From Siderastrea siderea (Eukaryota; Cnidaria; Anthozoa; Scleractinia; Rhizangiidae): a DNA stretch of 64,000 nt. Shown here in pieces: positions 12,065 through 23,245 of this stretch (position 1 is the first letter of the stretch; each line of letters starts with the position of its first letter). Below the pieces are notes generated by a model, which was not told where the DNA came from, made no database searches, and saw nothing but the letters and a program-made list of their open reading frames with translations. The translations under genes were made by a program, and so were the position numbers. The stretch lies in NCBI GenBank assembly GCA_964030785.1, contig OZ034967.1:47712533-47776532 (forward strand), in the 5' to 3' direction.

Positions 12065-13216
12065 ATTTTGTTGATTGTGATGAGGCATGTCTTACTTCTG
12101 GAAAGATCTAGGTTTCTCCGAAGTTAATCTCTTCCATTCTTTGGGGTTTGCCTGCTCTGTCTTGTTCCACTCTCTATGTTTTTCCGCGGACAAGGGAGGA
12201 GGAGGGATCTTCGCGGGAGGTGGTAGTTTTAACGTGCAACGTAAAGGCTCTGGCTGGCTGTAGAGTGAAAGCGAAAGCTATTTACAAAGTGTGCAATAAA
12301 AGAAAACTTGAAGGGAAACCGGCATGAAATGTGGGCAAAATGAAAGCTTTTTAGAAAGGAATTAAAAAGACAAGTTGTAAAAAATGTGTTGAAATGGAGT
12401 TATGTTCATAATTTAATTGACGAATAACAAAATATTCTACTGGTTATAATCCATAAGGAAAATGTTTTATGAAAAAGGCATGAAATGCAGGAACTAAAAA
12501 ACGATTTGATGAAGGGAAAGAAACAAACTTTTTAGTTGCACAATGAGCTTTGAGAGCACCCAATGGTCAAACTAAAAAAGAAAAAAGGAAAAGATTATTG
12601 AGAATTTAAATTTCATGCTACAAATGGTATGTGTAAGACATATCAGGTTGATTGTGAAAATTGAAATAACAAAATATTGTGAAAATTGTTAAAATGTTCC
12701 TGATTTAAAAATAACTCAATTTGCTTACAAAACCAGTGGACTTGTATCATGACTATCAAATCAATAAAAAAAATAAATACAAATAATTAAATCTTCATGG
12801 GGATGATGAGTTAGGGGATAATGTATGTAACTGAAAACATAGTCATAAGTAGAAATTTCAAATACAGTGTTTAAATCCATGACTGGTTGATAAGCGGTTC
12901 AAAAAACTACCAATTGCTAGCGAAATAAATGTCAAAAGAGGTTATATATGGTGTTGAAAATCAAACTATTGAACATGGAAACAAATTAAAGATGCAGGTG
13001 AAATCCTCGTTTGGAATGTGTGGAGCACTTATAGCAGATTCATAGAATCAAATTGTAATGAAATCAAAAATGCATGTAGCTTGGTGAATTACTATTCCTG
13101 AAGATGGATTGTAATTACCACCTACGTGTTAAGAATTTTAACTTAGATATGTTATATACACAAAATAACGCCAACAACTAGAAAACTGTTTGGCACAACT
13201 ACTACAGGAGATGTTT

Positions 13217-13596
13217 CTTTCTCGGCCCCTCAACAAAGAAGACGATGTCACCCGCTTTAAAGCTCAGGGAGAGGCATGGTGCTTCTTGTCCGTATATTTC
13301 TTTGCCTTTCCCTTTGCACGAGCATCCCTTTCGGGAACATTGGTGTCCTCTCTCTTTGGGCTGTCAATAGTTGGGGCCTTTGTTCTCAACTCTCTTTGAA
13401 ATAACATCAGTGCAGGAGTTTGCCCTGTTATCCTGTGAGGACTGGTCCTGTACTGCAAGAGACCTTTTGGTCTGGAAGCTCTCCACTCTTTTCCTTTGAA
13501 GCTTGTGCTATTAAGATATGTTTGGTCAAGTTTTGTATATATTTTTTTATTATATCTTATTTTGCCACACCACAGACAACAATACAAAGGTAACAA
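13217..13596 (-). pseudogene. Ty3/gypsy-type integrase C-terminal fragment
   Basis: Minus-strand sequence contains YRTSPHRITGQTPALMLFQR, then RDARAKGKAKKYTDKKHHA, and after a one-base frame shift FKAGDIVFFVEGPRKKHLL. These are the YR.TPH..TG.SP...LF segment and the K.GD.V segment that follow the catalytic core of Ty3-type integrases. It lies inside array copy 0 and is absent from copies 1-3. It is a dead remnant. Confidence 0.7.
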
Positions 13597-13995
13597 TTAA
13601 AGAACAAGGAGCAAAGTGGCAAGGAGGCCTAAATAAAACTATGAAGCTTATGTTCATTAGGCCTCCTCAATAATAATGATTACAGATGAAATTGAAATTA
13701 CAGCGACAGATGCTAACATAGTTTTACCAAAATATAGTTCATTACAAAATTAAAAGGAAAAGGTACTGAATATTTTACAGAACAATTTGAGGCAAAAGTA
13801 GACACATATCTAAGAATTGCTAATAGTTATCACAAATAAATGGCTTAGGTGATTACTTAAAGGAAGCTGGAGAGGTCGAATCGACGATATCCACGTGAAG
13901 AGAAATGTAAAACCTAGGTCCTTGGTAAGTGAATTTGGAAGGAAGAGTTTAGATTTGATGGAAGTACATGAATAGACCTAGATGTAGAAATGATC

Positions 13996-14095
13996 TACTT
14001 GACCATTTGCTTGTGGCCAGTATTCAATGACAGTCTTTAGTACCAAACCCATGATTGTTGGGGTGCATGCTTTCAATTCGACCAACAACCATTTT
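13996..14095 (-). pseudogene. Ty3-type integrase core fragment, copy 0
   Basis: Minus strand encodes TVIEYWPQANGQVE-like sequence, the PQANG.VE segment around the third catalytic residue (Glu) of retroviral-type integrases. The C-terminal continuation is at 13217-13596, separated by unrelated DNA at 13605-13990. Confidence 0.6.
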
Positions 14096-14761
14096 GTGTC
14101 GCCAATTTGAGTTGTGCAACAAGTTACACTGAAATAACCACCTGTTTACTATTCAAATGATCTGTCCCTGAACTCCCAAGAAGTAAGTGCTATTTTCGTT
14201 TGGGATCTTTGCTTTGTTTATGCCGACAGCCACTCGACCATGATTAAGAGGAAGCAATCGGTTTTAAACAATGTCCCCTAGTTTTATTTACAAGAAATAC
14301 AAACTCTGCAAAAAAGATTTCCAATGGCAATAATAAAAAATAAGAAAAAAATCCGTGCTACTCCCACAGCTTGAAAATTCCTGGCCGTGGGAAGGTTGCC
14401 TGCTCTTCCCTTGCGGCTGCATCTTGGGGATCTTCGAGAAGCTGGTTATTGAAATGGTGTCTTCACTCAGCCCTTCTGTTGTTGAACCAACACTGTAGAT
14501 ATAAATTACTGTTGGCGTAGTTAGTTATTATTATGGCCCCCCTATAATCTAAGTTAAAATGGAAAACATACAAAGTTTGGTAAAATGATGGTGTTTGCCA
14601 GCATCCACTTGGGTTGGTTTACATGTGTGACTTCAGGTGGTCCGATACTACAGAAGGGTTTTCAGAGCGGTTTGGTTGAGCAGCTCGCGAGTGACCTGAA
14701 GGTGCTGCCTAAGAGAGTTAGTTAAGAGTTAAGAGTTGGTCATTGCTTTCTTGTTTTTGGT

Positions 14762-14777
14762 GGCTCCTAAAAGAGCC
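14762..14777 (-). promoter_or_regulatory. Histone-type 3' stem-loop, array copy 1
   Basis: Same stem-loop as in copy 0, with AAAAT before it and ACCAAAAACAAGAAAG after it on the minus strand. The sequence upstream on the minus strand (14786-15090) translates to nothing histone-like in any frame I checked. Confidence 0.5.
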
Positions 14778-16552
14778 ATTTTGTTGATTGTGAGAAGGCA
14801 TGTCTTTTAATTACTTCTGGACTTCTCTAGGTTTCTCCCAAGTTAGTCTCTTCTGTTCTTTGGGTTTCGCCTGCTCTGTCCTGTTCCACTCTCTATGTTC
14901 TTCCGTGTACAATTTTGATTGTGTCCGCCTCATCACCTCTCGCATGGTAAATTGGCAGGGTTTTGGCCCTCAAAATTGAGCACATTGTTTCTCTGGGCCC
15001 TTTTAGCAAATGTGACAGATACTCTTGTGGCCTTGGACCGTTTTTCTTACAGTAGCCACAGCGTGGCTGCCAACGAGGGATCTTCATTGGGAGGTGGTAG
15101 TTTTAACGTGCGACGTGAAGGCTCTGGCTGGCTGTAGAGTGAAAGTGAAAGCTATTTACAGAGTCTGCAATAAAAGCGAACTTGAAGGGAAACCGGCATG
15201 AAATGTCTTCAAAACAAAAGCTATTTTCGAAGAATTTAAAAAGACAACAACATGTAAAAAAAAAAAGATTTTAGAAACCAAAAAGCATGTTAAAATGGGG
15301 TAATGTTCACAATTCAAACTATAACGTTGAAAAAACAAATATTGTACTAGTTATGCTGCATAAGGAAAATGGTTAATGAAAAAGGAATGAATTGAAAGAA
15401 CTAAAAAAACGATTTGATGGAGGGAAAGAAACAAACTTTTTAGTTGCACAATTAGCTTTAAGAGCACCCAAGGGTCAAACTAAAACATAAAAAAAGGAAA
15501 AGAAACTTAAGAATTTGAATGTCATGCTATAAGTGGTATGGTATGTGTCAGGCTTTTCAGGTTAATTGTGAAAATTGAAATAACAATTGATATTGTGAAA
15601 ATCGTTAAAATGTTCCTGATTTAAAAATAACTCAATTTGCTTTCAAAACCAGGGGATTTGTATCCTGACTATCAAATCAATTAAACGGAAATAATTAAAC
15701 CTTTATGGGGATGATAACTTAGGGGATGATGTAGAGGTGTATGTAAACTGAAAACATTGTCATTCATAAGTAGAAATTTAGAATACAGTGTTGAATGCAT
15801 GACTGGTTGATAAAGGTCTTAAAAAATTACCAAATGCTATCAAAATAAATGTCAAAAGAGGTTATACGGTGTTGAAAATCAAAACATTGAACGTGAAAAC
15901 AAATTAAAGGTGTAGGTGAAATCCTTGTTTGGAATGTGTGGAGCACCCAAATTGTAATGAGATCAAAAATACATGTAGCTTGGTAAATTACTATTCCTGA
16001 AGATGGATTGTAATTACAACCTACATGTCAAGAATTTTAACTCGTGTGCTATATGCACAAAATAACGTCAACAGCTGGAAAACTGTTCGGCAAAACTGCT
16101 GCAGAAGAAGTTTCTTCCTAGGCCCCTCATGTTGTGACTCTAACAATATGGGACTTGAATTGCCACTTACGGAAGCGTTGGCCACGTAGAATGCAGTCGT
16201 AACAACCGCTTGGTCTAGACATGTCAACCAACATCTTTTCTACAGAGGCATTAAGTGGTCTTAACAGAAAGTTGGTCAGTGGAAAATTCTAGTTCAAAAA
16301 CTGTATTTGTAACGTAAGAACGGAATTGTTATTGTCTAAGTATATTTTCTTGTAACTCCTTAGCAGCAGGGCTTTTCAGTTACAATGAAACTATCCTATA
16401 ACGGTGATAATAATGAAATACACACAAATATTACTAAAAACAATGAATTCATCCAAATAATATTCGTAATAGATCAGAAAGAAGTTGGTTAATAATTTGT
16501 GTTTTAGATACTTTTGTAGAGTCTAAGCTCTAAAATGTGTCATTTGAAACTG

Positions 16553-16750
16553 TTAAAAAAATTGACATTTTGGTGCGTTCAAAGTTGGTGGGTGCAAGTG
16601 CTTTTCAGAGAAAGAATTGCTGGAAAGTCTTAAACTCTTTACGGTGGAAAATTGCTCTACTTGACCATTTGCTTGTGGCCAGTATTCAGTGACAGTCTTT
16701 AGTACCCACCCCATGATTGTTGGGGTGCATGCTTTCAATTCAACTAACAA
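16553..16750 (-). pseudogene. Ty3-type integrase core fragment, copy 1
   Basis: The ORF includes TVTEYWPQANGQVEQFST, the conserved region around the catalytic Glu. Sequence after this point is unrelated to integrase, so the fragment is hybrid and non-functional. Confidence 0.6.
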
Positions 16751-17423
16751 CCGTTTTGTGTCGCCAATTTGAGTTGTGCAACAAGTTACACTAAAATAAC
16801 CACCTGTTTACTATTCAAATGTTCTGTCCCTGAACTCCCAAGAAGTAAGTGCTATTTTCGTTTGGGATCCTTGCTTTGTTTATGCTGACAGCCACTCGAT
16901 CATGATTAAGAGGAAGCAATCGGTTTTAAACAATCTCCCCTAGTTTTATTTACAAGAAATACAAACTCTGCACAAAAAATTTCCAATGGCAATAATAAAA
17001 AATAAGAAAAAAATCCGTGCTACTCCCACAGCTTGAAAATTCCTGGCCGTGGGAAGGTTGCCTGCTCTTCCCTTGCGGCTGCGTCTTGGGGATCTTCGAG
17101 AAGCTGGTTATTGAAATGGTGTCTTCACTCAGCCCTTCTGTTGTTGAACCAACACTGTAGATATAAATTACTGTTGGCGTAGTTAGTTATTATTATGGCC
17201 CCCCTATAATCTAAGTTAAAATGGAAAACATACAAAGTTTGGTAAAATGATGGTGTTTGCCAGCATCCACTTGGGTTGGTTTACATGCGTGACTTCAGGT
17301 GGTCTGATACTACAGAAGGGTTTTCAGAGCGGTTTGGTTGAGCAGCTCGCAAGTGACTTGAAGGTGCTGCCTAAGAGAGTTAGTTAAGAGTTAAGAGTTG
17401 GTAATTGCTTTCTTGTTTTTGGT

Positions 17424-17439
17424 GGCTCCTAAAAGAGCC
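17424..17439 (-). promoter_or_regulatory. Histone-type 3' stem-loop, array copy 2
   Basis: Identical to the copy 1 stem-loop, one period (2662 bp) further on. Confidence 0.5.
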
Positions 17440-19214
17440 ATTTTGTTGATTGTGAGAAGGCATGTCTTTTAATTACTTCTGGACTTCTCTAGGTTTCTCC
17501 CAAGTTAGTCTCTTCTGTTCTTTGGGTTTCGCCTGCTCTGTCCTGTTCCACTCTCTATGTTCTTCCGTGTACAATTTTGATTGTGTCCGCCTCATCACCT
17601 CTCGCATGGTAAATTGGCAGGGTTTTGGCCCTCAAAATTGAGCACATTGTTTCTCTGGGCCCTTTTAGCAAATGTGACAGATACTCTTGTGGCCTTGGAC
17701 CGTTTTTCTTACAGTAGCCACAGCGTGGCTGCCAACAAGGGATCTTCATTGGGAGGTGGTAGTTTTAACGTGCGACGTGAAGGCTCTGGCTGGCTGTAGA
17801 GTGAAAGTGAAAGCTATTTACAGAGTCTGCAATAAAAGCGAACTTGAAGGGAAACCGGCATGAAATGTCTTCAAAACAAAAGCTATTTTCGAAGAATTTA
17901 AAAAGACAACAACATGTAAAAAAAAAAAGATTTTAGAAACCAAAAAGCATGTTAAAATGGGGTAATGTTCACAATTCAAACTATAACGTTGAAAAAACAA
18001 ATATTGTACTAGTTATGCTGCATAAGGAAAATGGTTAATGAAAAAGGAATGAATTGAAAGAACTAAAAAAACGATTTGATGGAGGGAAAGAAACAAACTT
18101 TTTAGTTGCACAATTAGCTTTAAGAGCACCCAAGGGTCAAACTAAAACATAAAAAAAGGAAAAGAAACTTAAGAATTTGAATGTCATGCTATAAGTGGTA
18201 TGGTATGTGTCAGGCTTTTCAGGTTAATTGTGAAAATTGAAATAACAATTGATATTGTGAAAATCGTTAAAATGTTCCTGATTTAAAAATAACTCAATTT
18301 GCTTTCAAAACCAGGGGATTTGTATCCTGACTATCAAATCAATTAAACGGAAATAATTAAACCTTTATGGGGATGATAACTTAGGGGATGATGTAGAGGT
18401 GTATGTAAACTGAAAACATTGTCATTCATAAGTAGAAATTTAGAATACAGTGTTGAATGCATGACTGGTTGATAAAGGTCTTAAAAAATTACCAAATGCT
18501 ATCAAAATAAATGTCAAAAGAGGTTATACGGTGTTGAAAATCAAAACATTGAACGTGAAAACAAATTAAAGGTGTAGGTGAAATCCTTGTTTGGAATGTG
18601 TGGAGCACCCAAATTGTAATGAGATCAAAAATACATGTAGCTTGGTAAATTACTATTCCTGAAGATGGATTGTAATTACAACCTACATGTCAAGAATTTT
18701 AACTCGTGTGCTATATGCACAAAATAACGTCAACAGCTGGAAAACTGTTCGGCAAAACTGCTGCAGAAGATGTTTCTTCCTAGGCCCCTCATGTTGTGAC
18801 TCTAACAATATGGGACTTGAATTGCCACTTACGGAAGCGTTGGCCACGTAGAATGCAGTCGTAACAACCGCTTGGTCTAGACATGTCAACCAACATCTTT
18901 TCTACAGAGGCATTAAGTGGTCTTAACAGAAAGTTGGTCAGTGGAAAATTCTAGTTCAAAAACTGTATTTGTAACGTAAGAACGGAATTGTTATTGTCTA
19001 AGTATATTTTCTTGTAACTCCTTAGCAGCAGGGCTTTTCAGTTACAATGAAACTATCCTATAACGGTGATAATAATGAAATACACACAAATATTACTAAA
19101 AACAATGAATTCATCCAAATAATATTCGTAATAGATCAGAAAGAAGTTGGTTAATAATTTGTGTTTTAGATACTTTTGTAGAGTCTAAGCTCTAAAATGT
19201 GTCATTTGAAACTG

Positions 19215-19412
19215 TTAAAAAAATTGACATTTTGGTGCGTTCAAAGTTGGTGGGTGCAAGTGCTTTTCAGAGAAAGAATTGCTGGAAAGTCTTAAACTCT
19301 TTACGGTGGAAAATTGCTCTACTTGACCATTTGCTTGTGGCCAGTATTCAGTGACAGTCTTTAGTACCCACCCCATGATTGTTGGGGTGCATGCTTTCAA
19401 TTCAACTAACAA
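19215..19412 (-). pseudogene. Ty3-type integrase core fragment, copy 2
   Basis: Same fragment as in copy 1, repeated by the tandem duplication. Confidence 0.6.
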
Positions 19413-20085
19413 CCGTTTTGTGTCGCCAATTTGAGTTGTGCAACAAGTTACACTAAAATAACCACCTGTTTACTATTCAAATGTTCTGTCCCTGAACTCC
19501 CAAGAAGTAAGTGCTATTTTCGTTTGGGATCCTTGCTTTGTTTATGCTGACAGCCACTCGATCATGATTAAGAGGAAGCAATCGGTTTTAAACAATCTCC
19601 CCTAGTTTTATTTACAAGAAATACAAACTCTGCACAAAAAATTTCCAATGGCAATAATAAAAAATAAGAAAAAAATCCGTGCTACTCCCACAGCTTGAAA
19701 ATTCCTGGCCGTGGGAAGGTTGCCTGCTCTTCCCTTGCGGCTGCGTCTTGGGGATCTTCGAGAAGCTGGTTATTGAAATGGTGTCTTCACTCAGCCCTTC
19801 TGTTGTTGAACCAACACTGTAGATATAAATTACTGTTGGCGTAGTTAGTTATTATTATGGCCCCCCTATAATCTAAGTTAAAATGGAAAACATACAAAGT
19901 TTGGTAAAATGATGGTGTTTGCCAGCATCCACTTGGGTTGGTTTACATGCGTGACTTCAGGTGGTCTGATACTACAGAAGGGTTTTCAGAGCGGTTTGGT
20001 TGAGCAGCTCGCAAGTGACTTGAAGGTGCTGCCTAAGAGAGTTAGTTAAGAGTTAAGAGTTGGTAATTGCTTTCTTGTTTTTGGT

Positions 20086-20101
20086 GGCTCCTAAAAGAGC
20101 C
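20086..20101 (-). promoter_or_regulatory. Histone-type 3' stem-loop, array copy 3
   Basis: Identical to the copy 1 stem-loop, two periods further on. Confidence 0.5.
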
Positions 20102-21876
20102 ATTTTGTTGATTGTGAGAAGGCATGTCTTTTAATTACTTCTGGACTTCTCTAGGTTTCTCCCAAGTTAGTCTCTTCTGTTCTTTGGGTTTCGCCTGCTC
20201 TGTCCTGTTCCACTCTCTATGTTCTTCCGTGTACAATTTTGATTGTGTCCGCCTCATCACCTCTCGCATGGTAAATTGGCAGGGTTTTGGCCCTCAAAAT
20301 TGAGCACATTGTTTCTCTGGGCCCTTTTAGCAAATGTGACAGATACTCTTGTGGCCTTGGACCGTTTTTCTTACAGTAGCCACAGCGTGGCTGCCAACGA
20401 GGGATCTTCATTGGGAGGTGGTAGTTTTAACGTGCGACGTGAAGGCTCTGGCTGGCAGTAGAGTGAAAGTGAAAGCTATTTACAGAGTCTGCAATAAAAG
20501 CGAACTTGAAGGGAAACCGGCATGAAATGTCTTCAAAACAAAAGCTATTTTCGAAGAATTTAAAAAGACAACAACATGTAAAAAAAAAAGATTTTAGAAA
20601 CCAAAAAGCATGTTAAAATGGGGTAATGTTCACAATTCAAACTATAACGTTGAAAAAACAAATATTGTACTAGTTATGCTGCATAAGGAAAATGGTTAAT
20701 GAAAAAGGAATGAATTGAAAGAACTAAAAAAACGATTTGATGGAGGGAAAGAAACAAACTTTTTAGTTGCACAATTAGCTTTAAGAGCACCCAAGGGTCA
20801 AACTAAAACATAAAAAAAGGAAAAGAAACTTAAGAATTTGAATGTCATGCTATAAGTGGTATGGTATGTGTCAGACTTTTCAGGTTAATTGTGGAAATTG
20901 AAATAACAATTGATATTGTGAAAATCGTTAAAACGTTCCTGATTTAAAAATAACTCAATTTGCTTTCAAAACCAGGGGATTTGTATCCTGACTATCAAAT
21001 CAATTAAATGGAAATAATTAAACCTTTATGGGGATGATAACTTAGGGGATGATGTAGAGGTGTATGTAAACTGAAAACATTGTCATTCATAAGTAGAAAT
21101 TTAGAATACAGTGTTGAATGCATGACTGGTTGATAAAGGTCTTAAAAAATTACCAAATGCTATCAAAATAAATGTCAAAAGAGGTTATACGTTGTTGAAA
21201 ATCAAAACATTGAACGTGAAAACAAATTAAAGGTGTAGGTGAAATCCTTGTTTGGAATGTGTGGAGCACCCAAATTGTAATGAGATCAAAAATACATGTA
21301 GCTTGGTAAATTACTATTCCTGAAGATGGATTGTAATTACAACCTTACATGTCAAGAATTTTAACTCGTGTGCTATATGCACAAAATAATGTCAACAGCT
21401 GGAAAACTGTTCGGCAAAACTGCTGCGGAAGATGTTTCTTCCTAGGCCCCTCATGTTGTGACTCTAACAATATGGGACTTGAATTGCCACTTACGGAAGC
21501 GTTGGCCACATAGAATGCAGTCGTAACAACCGCTTGGTCTAGACATGTCAACCAACATCTTTTCTACAGAGGCATTAAGTGGTCTTAACAGAAAGTTGGT
21601 CAGTGGAAAATTCTAGTTCAATAACTGTATTTGTAACGTTAGAACGGAATTGTTATTGTATAAGTATATTTTGTTGTAACTCCTTAGCAGCAGGGCTTTT
21701 CAGTTACAATGAAACTATCCTATAACGGTGATAATAATGAAATACACACAAATATTACTAAAAACAATGAATTCATCCAAATAATATTCGTAATAGATCA
21801 GAAAGAAGTTGGTTAAGAATTTGCGTTTTAGATACTTTTGTAGAGTCTAAGCTCAAAAATGTGTCATTTGAAACTG

Positions 21877-22074
21877 TTAAAAAAATTGACATTTTGGTGC
21901 ATTCAAAGTTGGTGGGTGCAAGTGCTTTTCAGAGAAAGAATTGCTGGAAAGTCTTAAACTCTTTACGGTGGAGAATTGCTCTACTTGACCATTTGCTTGT
22001 GGCCAGTATTCAGTGACAGTCTTTAGTACCAACCCCATGATTGTTGGGGTGCATGCTTTCAATTCAACTAACAA
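21877..22074 (-). pseudogene. Ty3-type integrase core fragment, copy 3
   Basis: Same fragment as in copies 1 and 2, with one Trp-to-Leu difference near its N-terminal side. Confidence 0.6.
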
Positions 22075-22559
22075 CCGTTTTGTGTCGCCAATTTGAGTTG
22101 TGCAACAAGTTACACTAAAATAACCACCTGTTTACTATTCAAATGTTCTGTCCCTGAACTCCCAAGAAGTAAGTGCTATTTTCGTTTGGGATCCTTGCTT
22201 TGTTTATGCTGACAGCCACTCGATCATGATTAAGAGGAAGCAATCGGTTTTAAAGAATCTCTCCTAGTTTTATTTACAAGAAATACAAACTCTGCAAAAA
22301 AAAAATTTACAATAGCGATAATAAAAAGCAAGAAAAAAAAATCTGTGCTACTCCCACAGCTTGAAAATTCTTGGCCGTGGCAAGGGTGGCTGCTCTTCCC
22401 TCGGGGCTGCGTCTTGTGGATCTTCGAGAAGCTGGTTATTGAAATGGTGTTTTCACTTAGCCCCTCTGTTGTTGAACCAACACCGTAGTTATAAAGTAAT
22501 GTTGGTGTAGTTAGTTATTATTATGGCCCCCCCTATGATCTATGTTAAAATGGAAAATA

Positions 22560-22820
22560 CTGTATTGTCTCGATTAAATGCCAGGCCCCAAATAAACGCC
22601 AGGTCTAAAAGAGGAAGGTGGGGAATAAGCCCGGCAGACATTTATTTGTGGTATAATGAAATTAAGGTGTAAGGACAAGATACAGGATGTCAATTAAAAC
22701 AAATAAAAACTCTTTCTTAATAAAAGGCGGTTCCAAATAAACCACTGATTCAAGCAAACGCCGGGTTCACCAGGCGAAGTTTGAAATAAATGCCGGAGGC
22801 GTTTAATTGAGAAAATACAG
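22560..22820. mobile_element. 261-bp MITE with TA target duplication
   Basis: The ends are CTGTATTGTCTCGATTAAAT and, reversed, CTGTATTTTCTCAATTAAAC, flanked by TA (22558-22559 and 22821-22822). Copies 1 and 2 of the array provide the empty site (GGAAAACATACAAAG). TA duplication fits a Tc1/mariner-type element. The interior repeats AAAC/TGCC(A/G)GG motifs and has no ORF. Confidence 0.75.
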
Positions 22821-22970
22821 TATACAAAGTTTGGTAAAATGGTGTTTGCCAGCATCCATTTGGGTTGGTTTACATGCGTGACTTAAGGTGGTCCGATACT
22901 ACAGAATGGTTTTCTGAGCAGTTTGGTTGAGCAGCTTGCGAGTGACCCCAACTTGCTGCCTAAGGGAGTT

Positions 22971-23245
22971 GGTTAAGAGTTAAGAGTGGGTCATTGCTTT
23001 CTTGTTTTTGGTGGCTCCTAAAAGAGCCATTTTGCTGATTGTGAGGAGGCACGTCTTTTAATTACTTCTGGACAGCTCTGGGTTTCTCCCAAGTTAGTCT
23101 CTTCTGTTCTTTGGGTTTTGCCTGCTCTGTCCTGTTCCACTCTCAATGTTCTTCCGTGTACAATTTTGATTGTGTCTGCCTCATCACCTTTCGCATGGGA
23201 AATTGGCAGGGTTTAGCCCTCAAAATTGGGCACATTGTTTCTCTG
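22971..23245. repeat. Array copy 4 (truncated)
   Basis: It matches the start of the unit, including the stem-loop, up to about the CTCAAAATTGGGCACATTG segment, then diverges. This marks the right end of the array. Confidence 0.8.
23013..23028 (-). promoter_or_regulatory. Histone-type 3' stem-loop, array copy 4
   Basis: The stem, loop and AAGAAAG element are unchanged although the flanks have diverged from copies 1-3 (for example CAGCAAAAT instead of CAACAAAAT upstream). Retention in the oldest-looking copy is mild evidence of constraint. Confidence 0.5.

Larger units (their letters stand above)
12011..14720. repeat. Array copy 0 (diverged)
   Basis: It matches copies 1-3 at both ends. It lacks about 170 bp near 12190, and between about 13230 and 13995 it holds different DNA: Ty3-type integrase coding sequence (minus strand) plus an unidentified 380-bp segment at 13605-13990. 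Copy 0 therefore shows what the retroelement part looked like before the other copies lost or replaced it. Confidence 0.8.
14721..17382. repeat. Array copy 1
   Basis: Full 2662-bp unit, nearly identical to copies 2 and 3; for example it has GAAGAAGTTTC at about 16105 where the others have GAAGATGTTTC. It contains the histone-type stem-loop near its start and a Ty3 integrase fragment at 16553-16750. No intact gene is seen. Confidence 0.9.
17383..20044. repeat. Array copy 2
   Basis: Full 2662-bp unit, almost the same base for base as copy 1. Its tail region (19560-20044) is identical in character to that of copy 1. No intact gene is seen. Confidence 0.9.
20045..22970. repeat. Array copy 3 with a MITE insertion
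   Basis: The first two thirds match copies 1 and 2 closely. After about 22250 it diverges, like an older copy, and carries a 261-bp MITE at 22560-22820, which explains its longer length. The change in divergence inside one unit marks a probable recombination breakpoint of the recent amplification. Confidence 0.85.
12011..23245. repeat. Tandem array, 2662-bp period, five copies or part-copies
   Basis: The anchor AGTTAAGAGTTGG(T/G) recurs at about 12015, 14725, 17387, 20049 and 22975. The spacing between copies 1, 2 and 3 is exactly 2662, and their sequences differ only at scattered bases. The outer copies are diverged: copy 0 has different internal DNA, copy 3 has a MITE, copy 4 is cut short. 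The short ORFs that repeat every 2662 bp (64-72 codons) are by-products of the repeat. This pattern suggests recent unequal exchange within an older duplicate, or an assembly artefact of a collapsed or expanded array. Confidence 0.9.

Noticed and set aside
14893..22074. Short ORFs repeating every 2662 bp as genes
   Set aside because: They repeat because the DNA repeats. None has a recognised domain except the integrase remnants.
12011..23245. Histone gene cluster
   Set aside because: The 3' stem-loop is present but no frame near it encodes any histone-like sequence.
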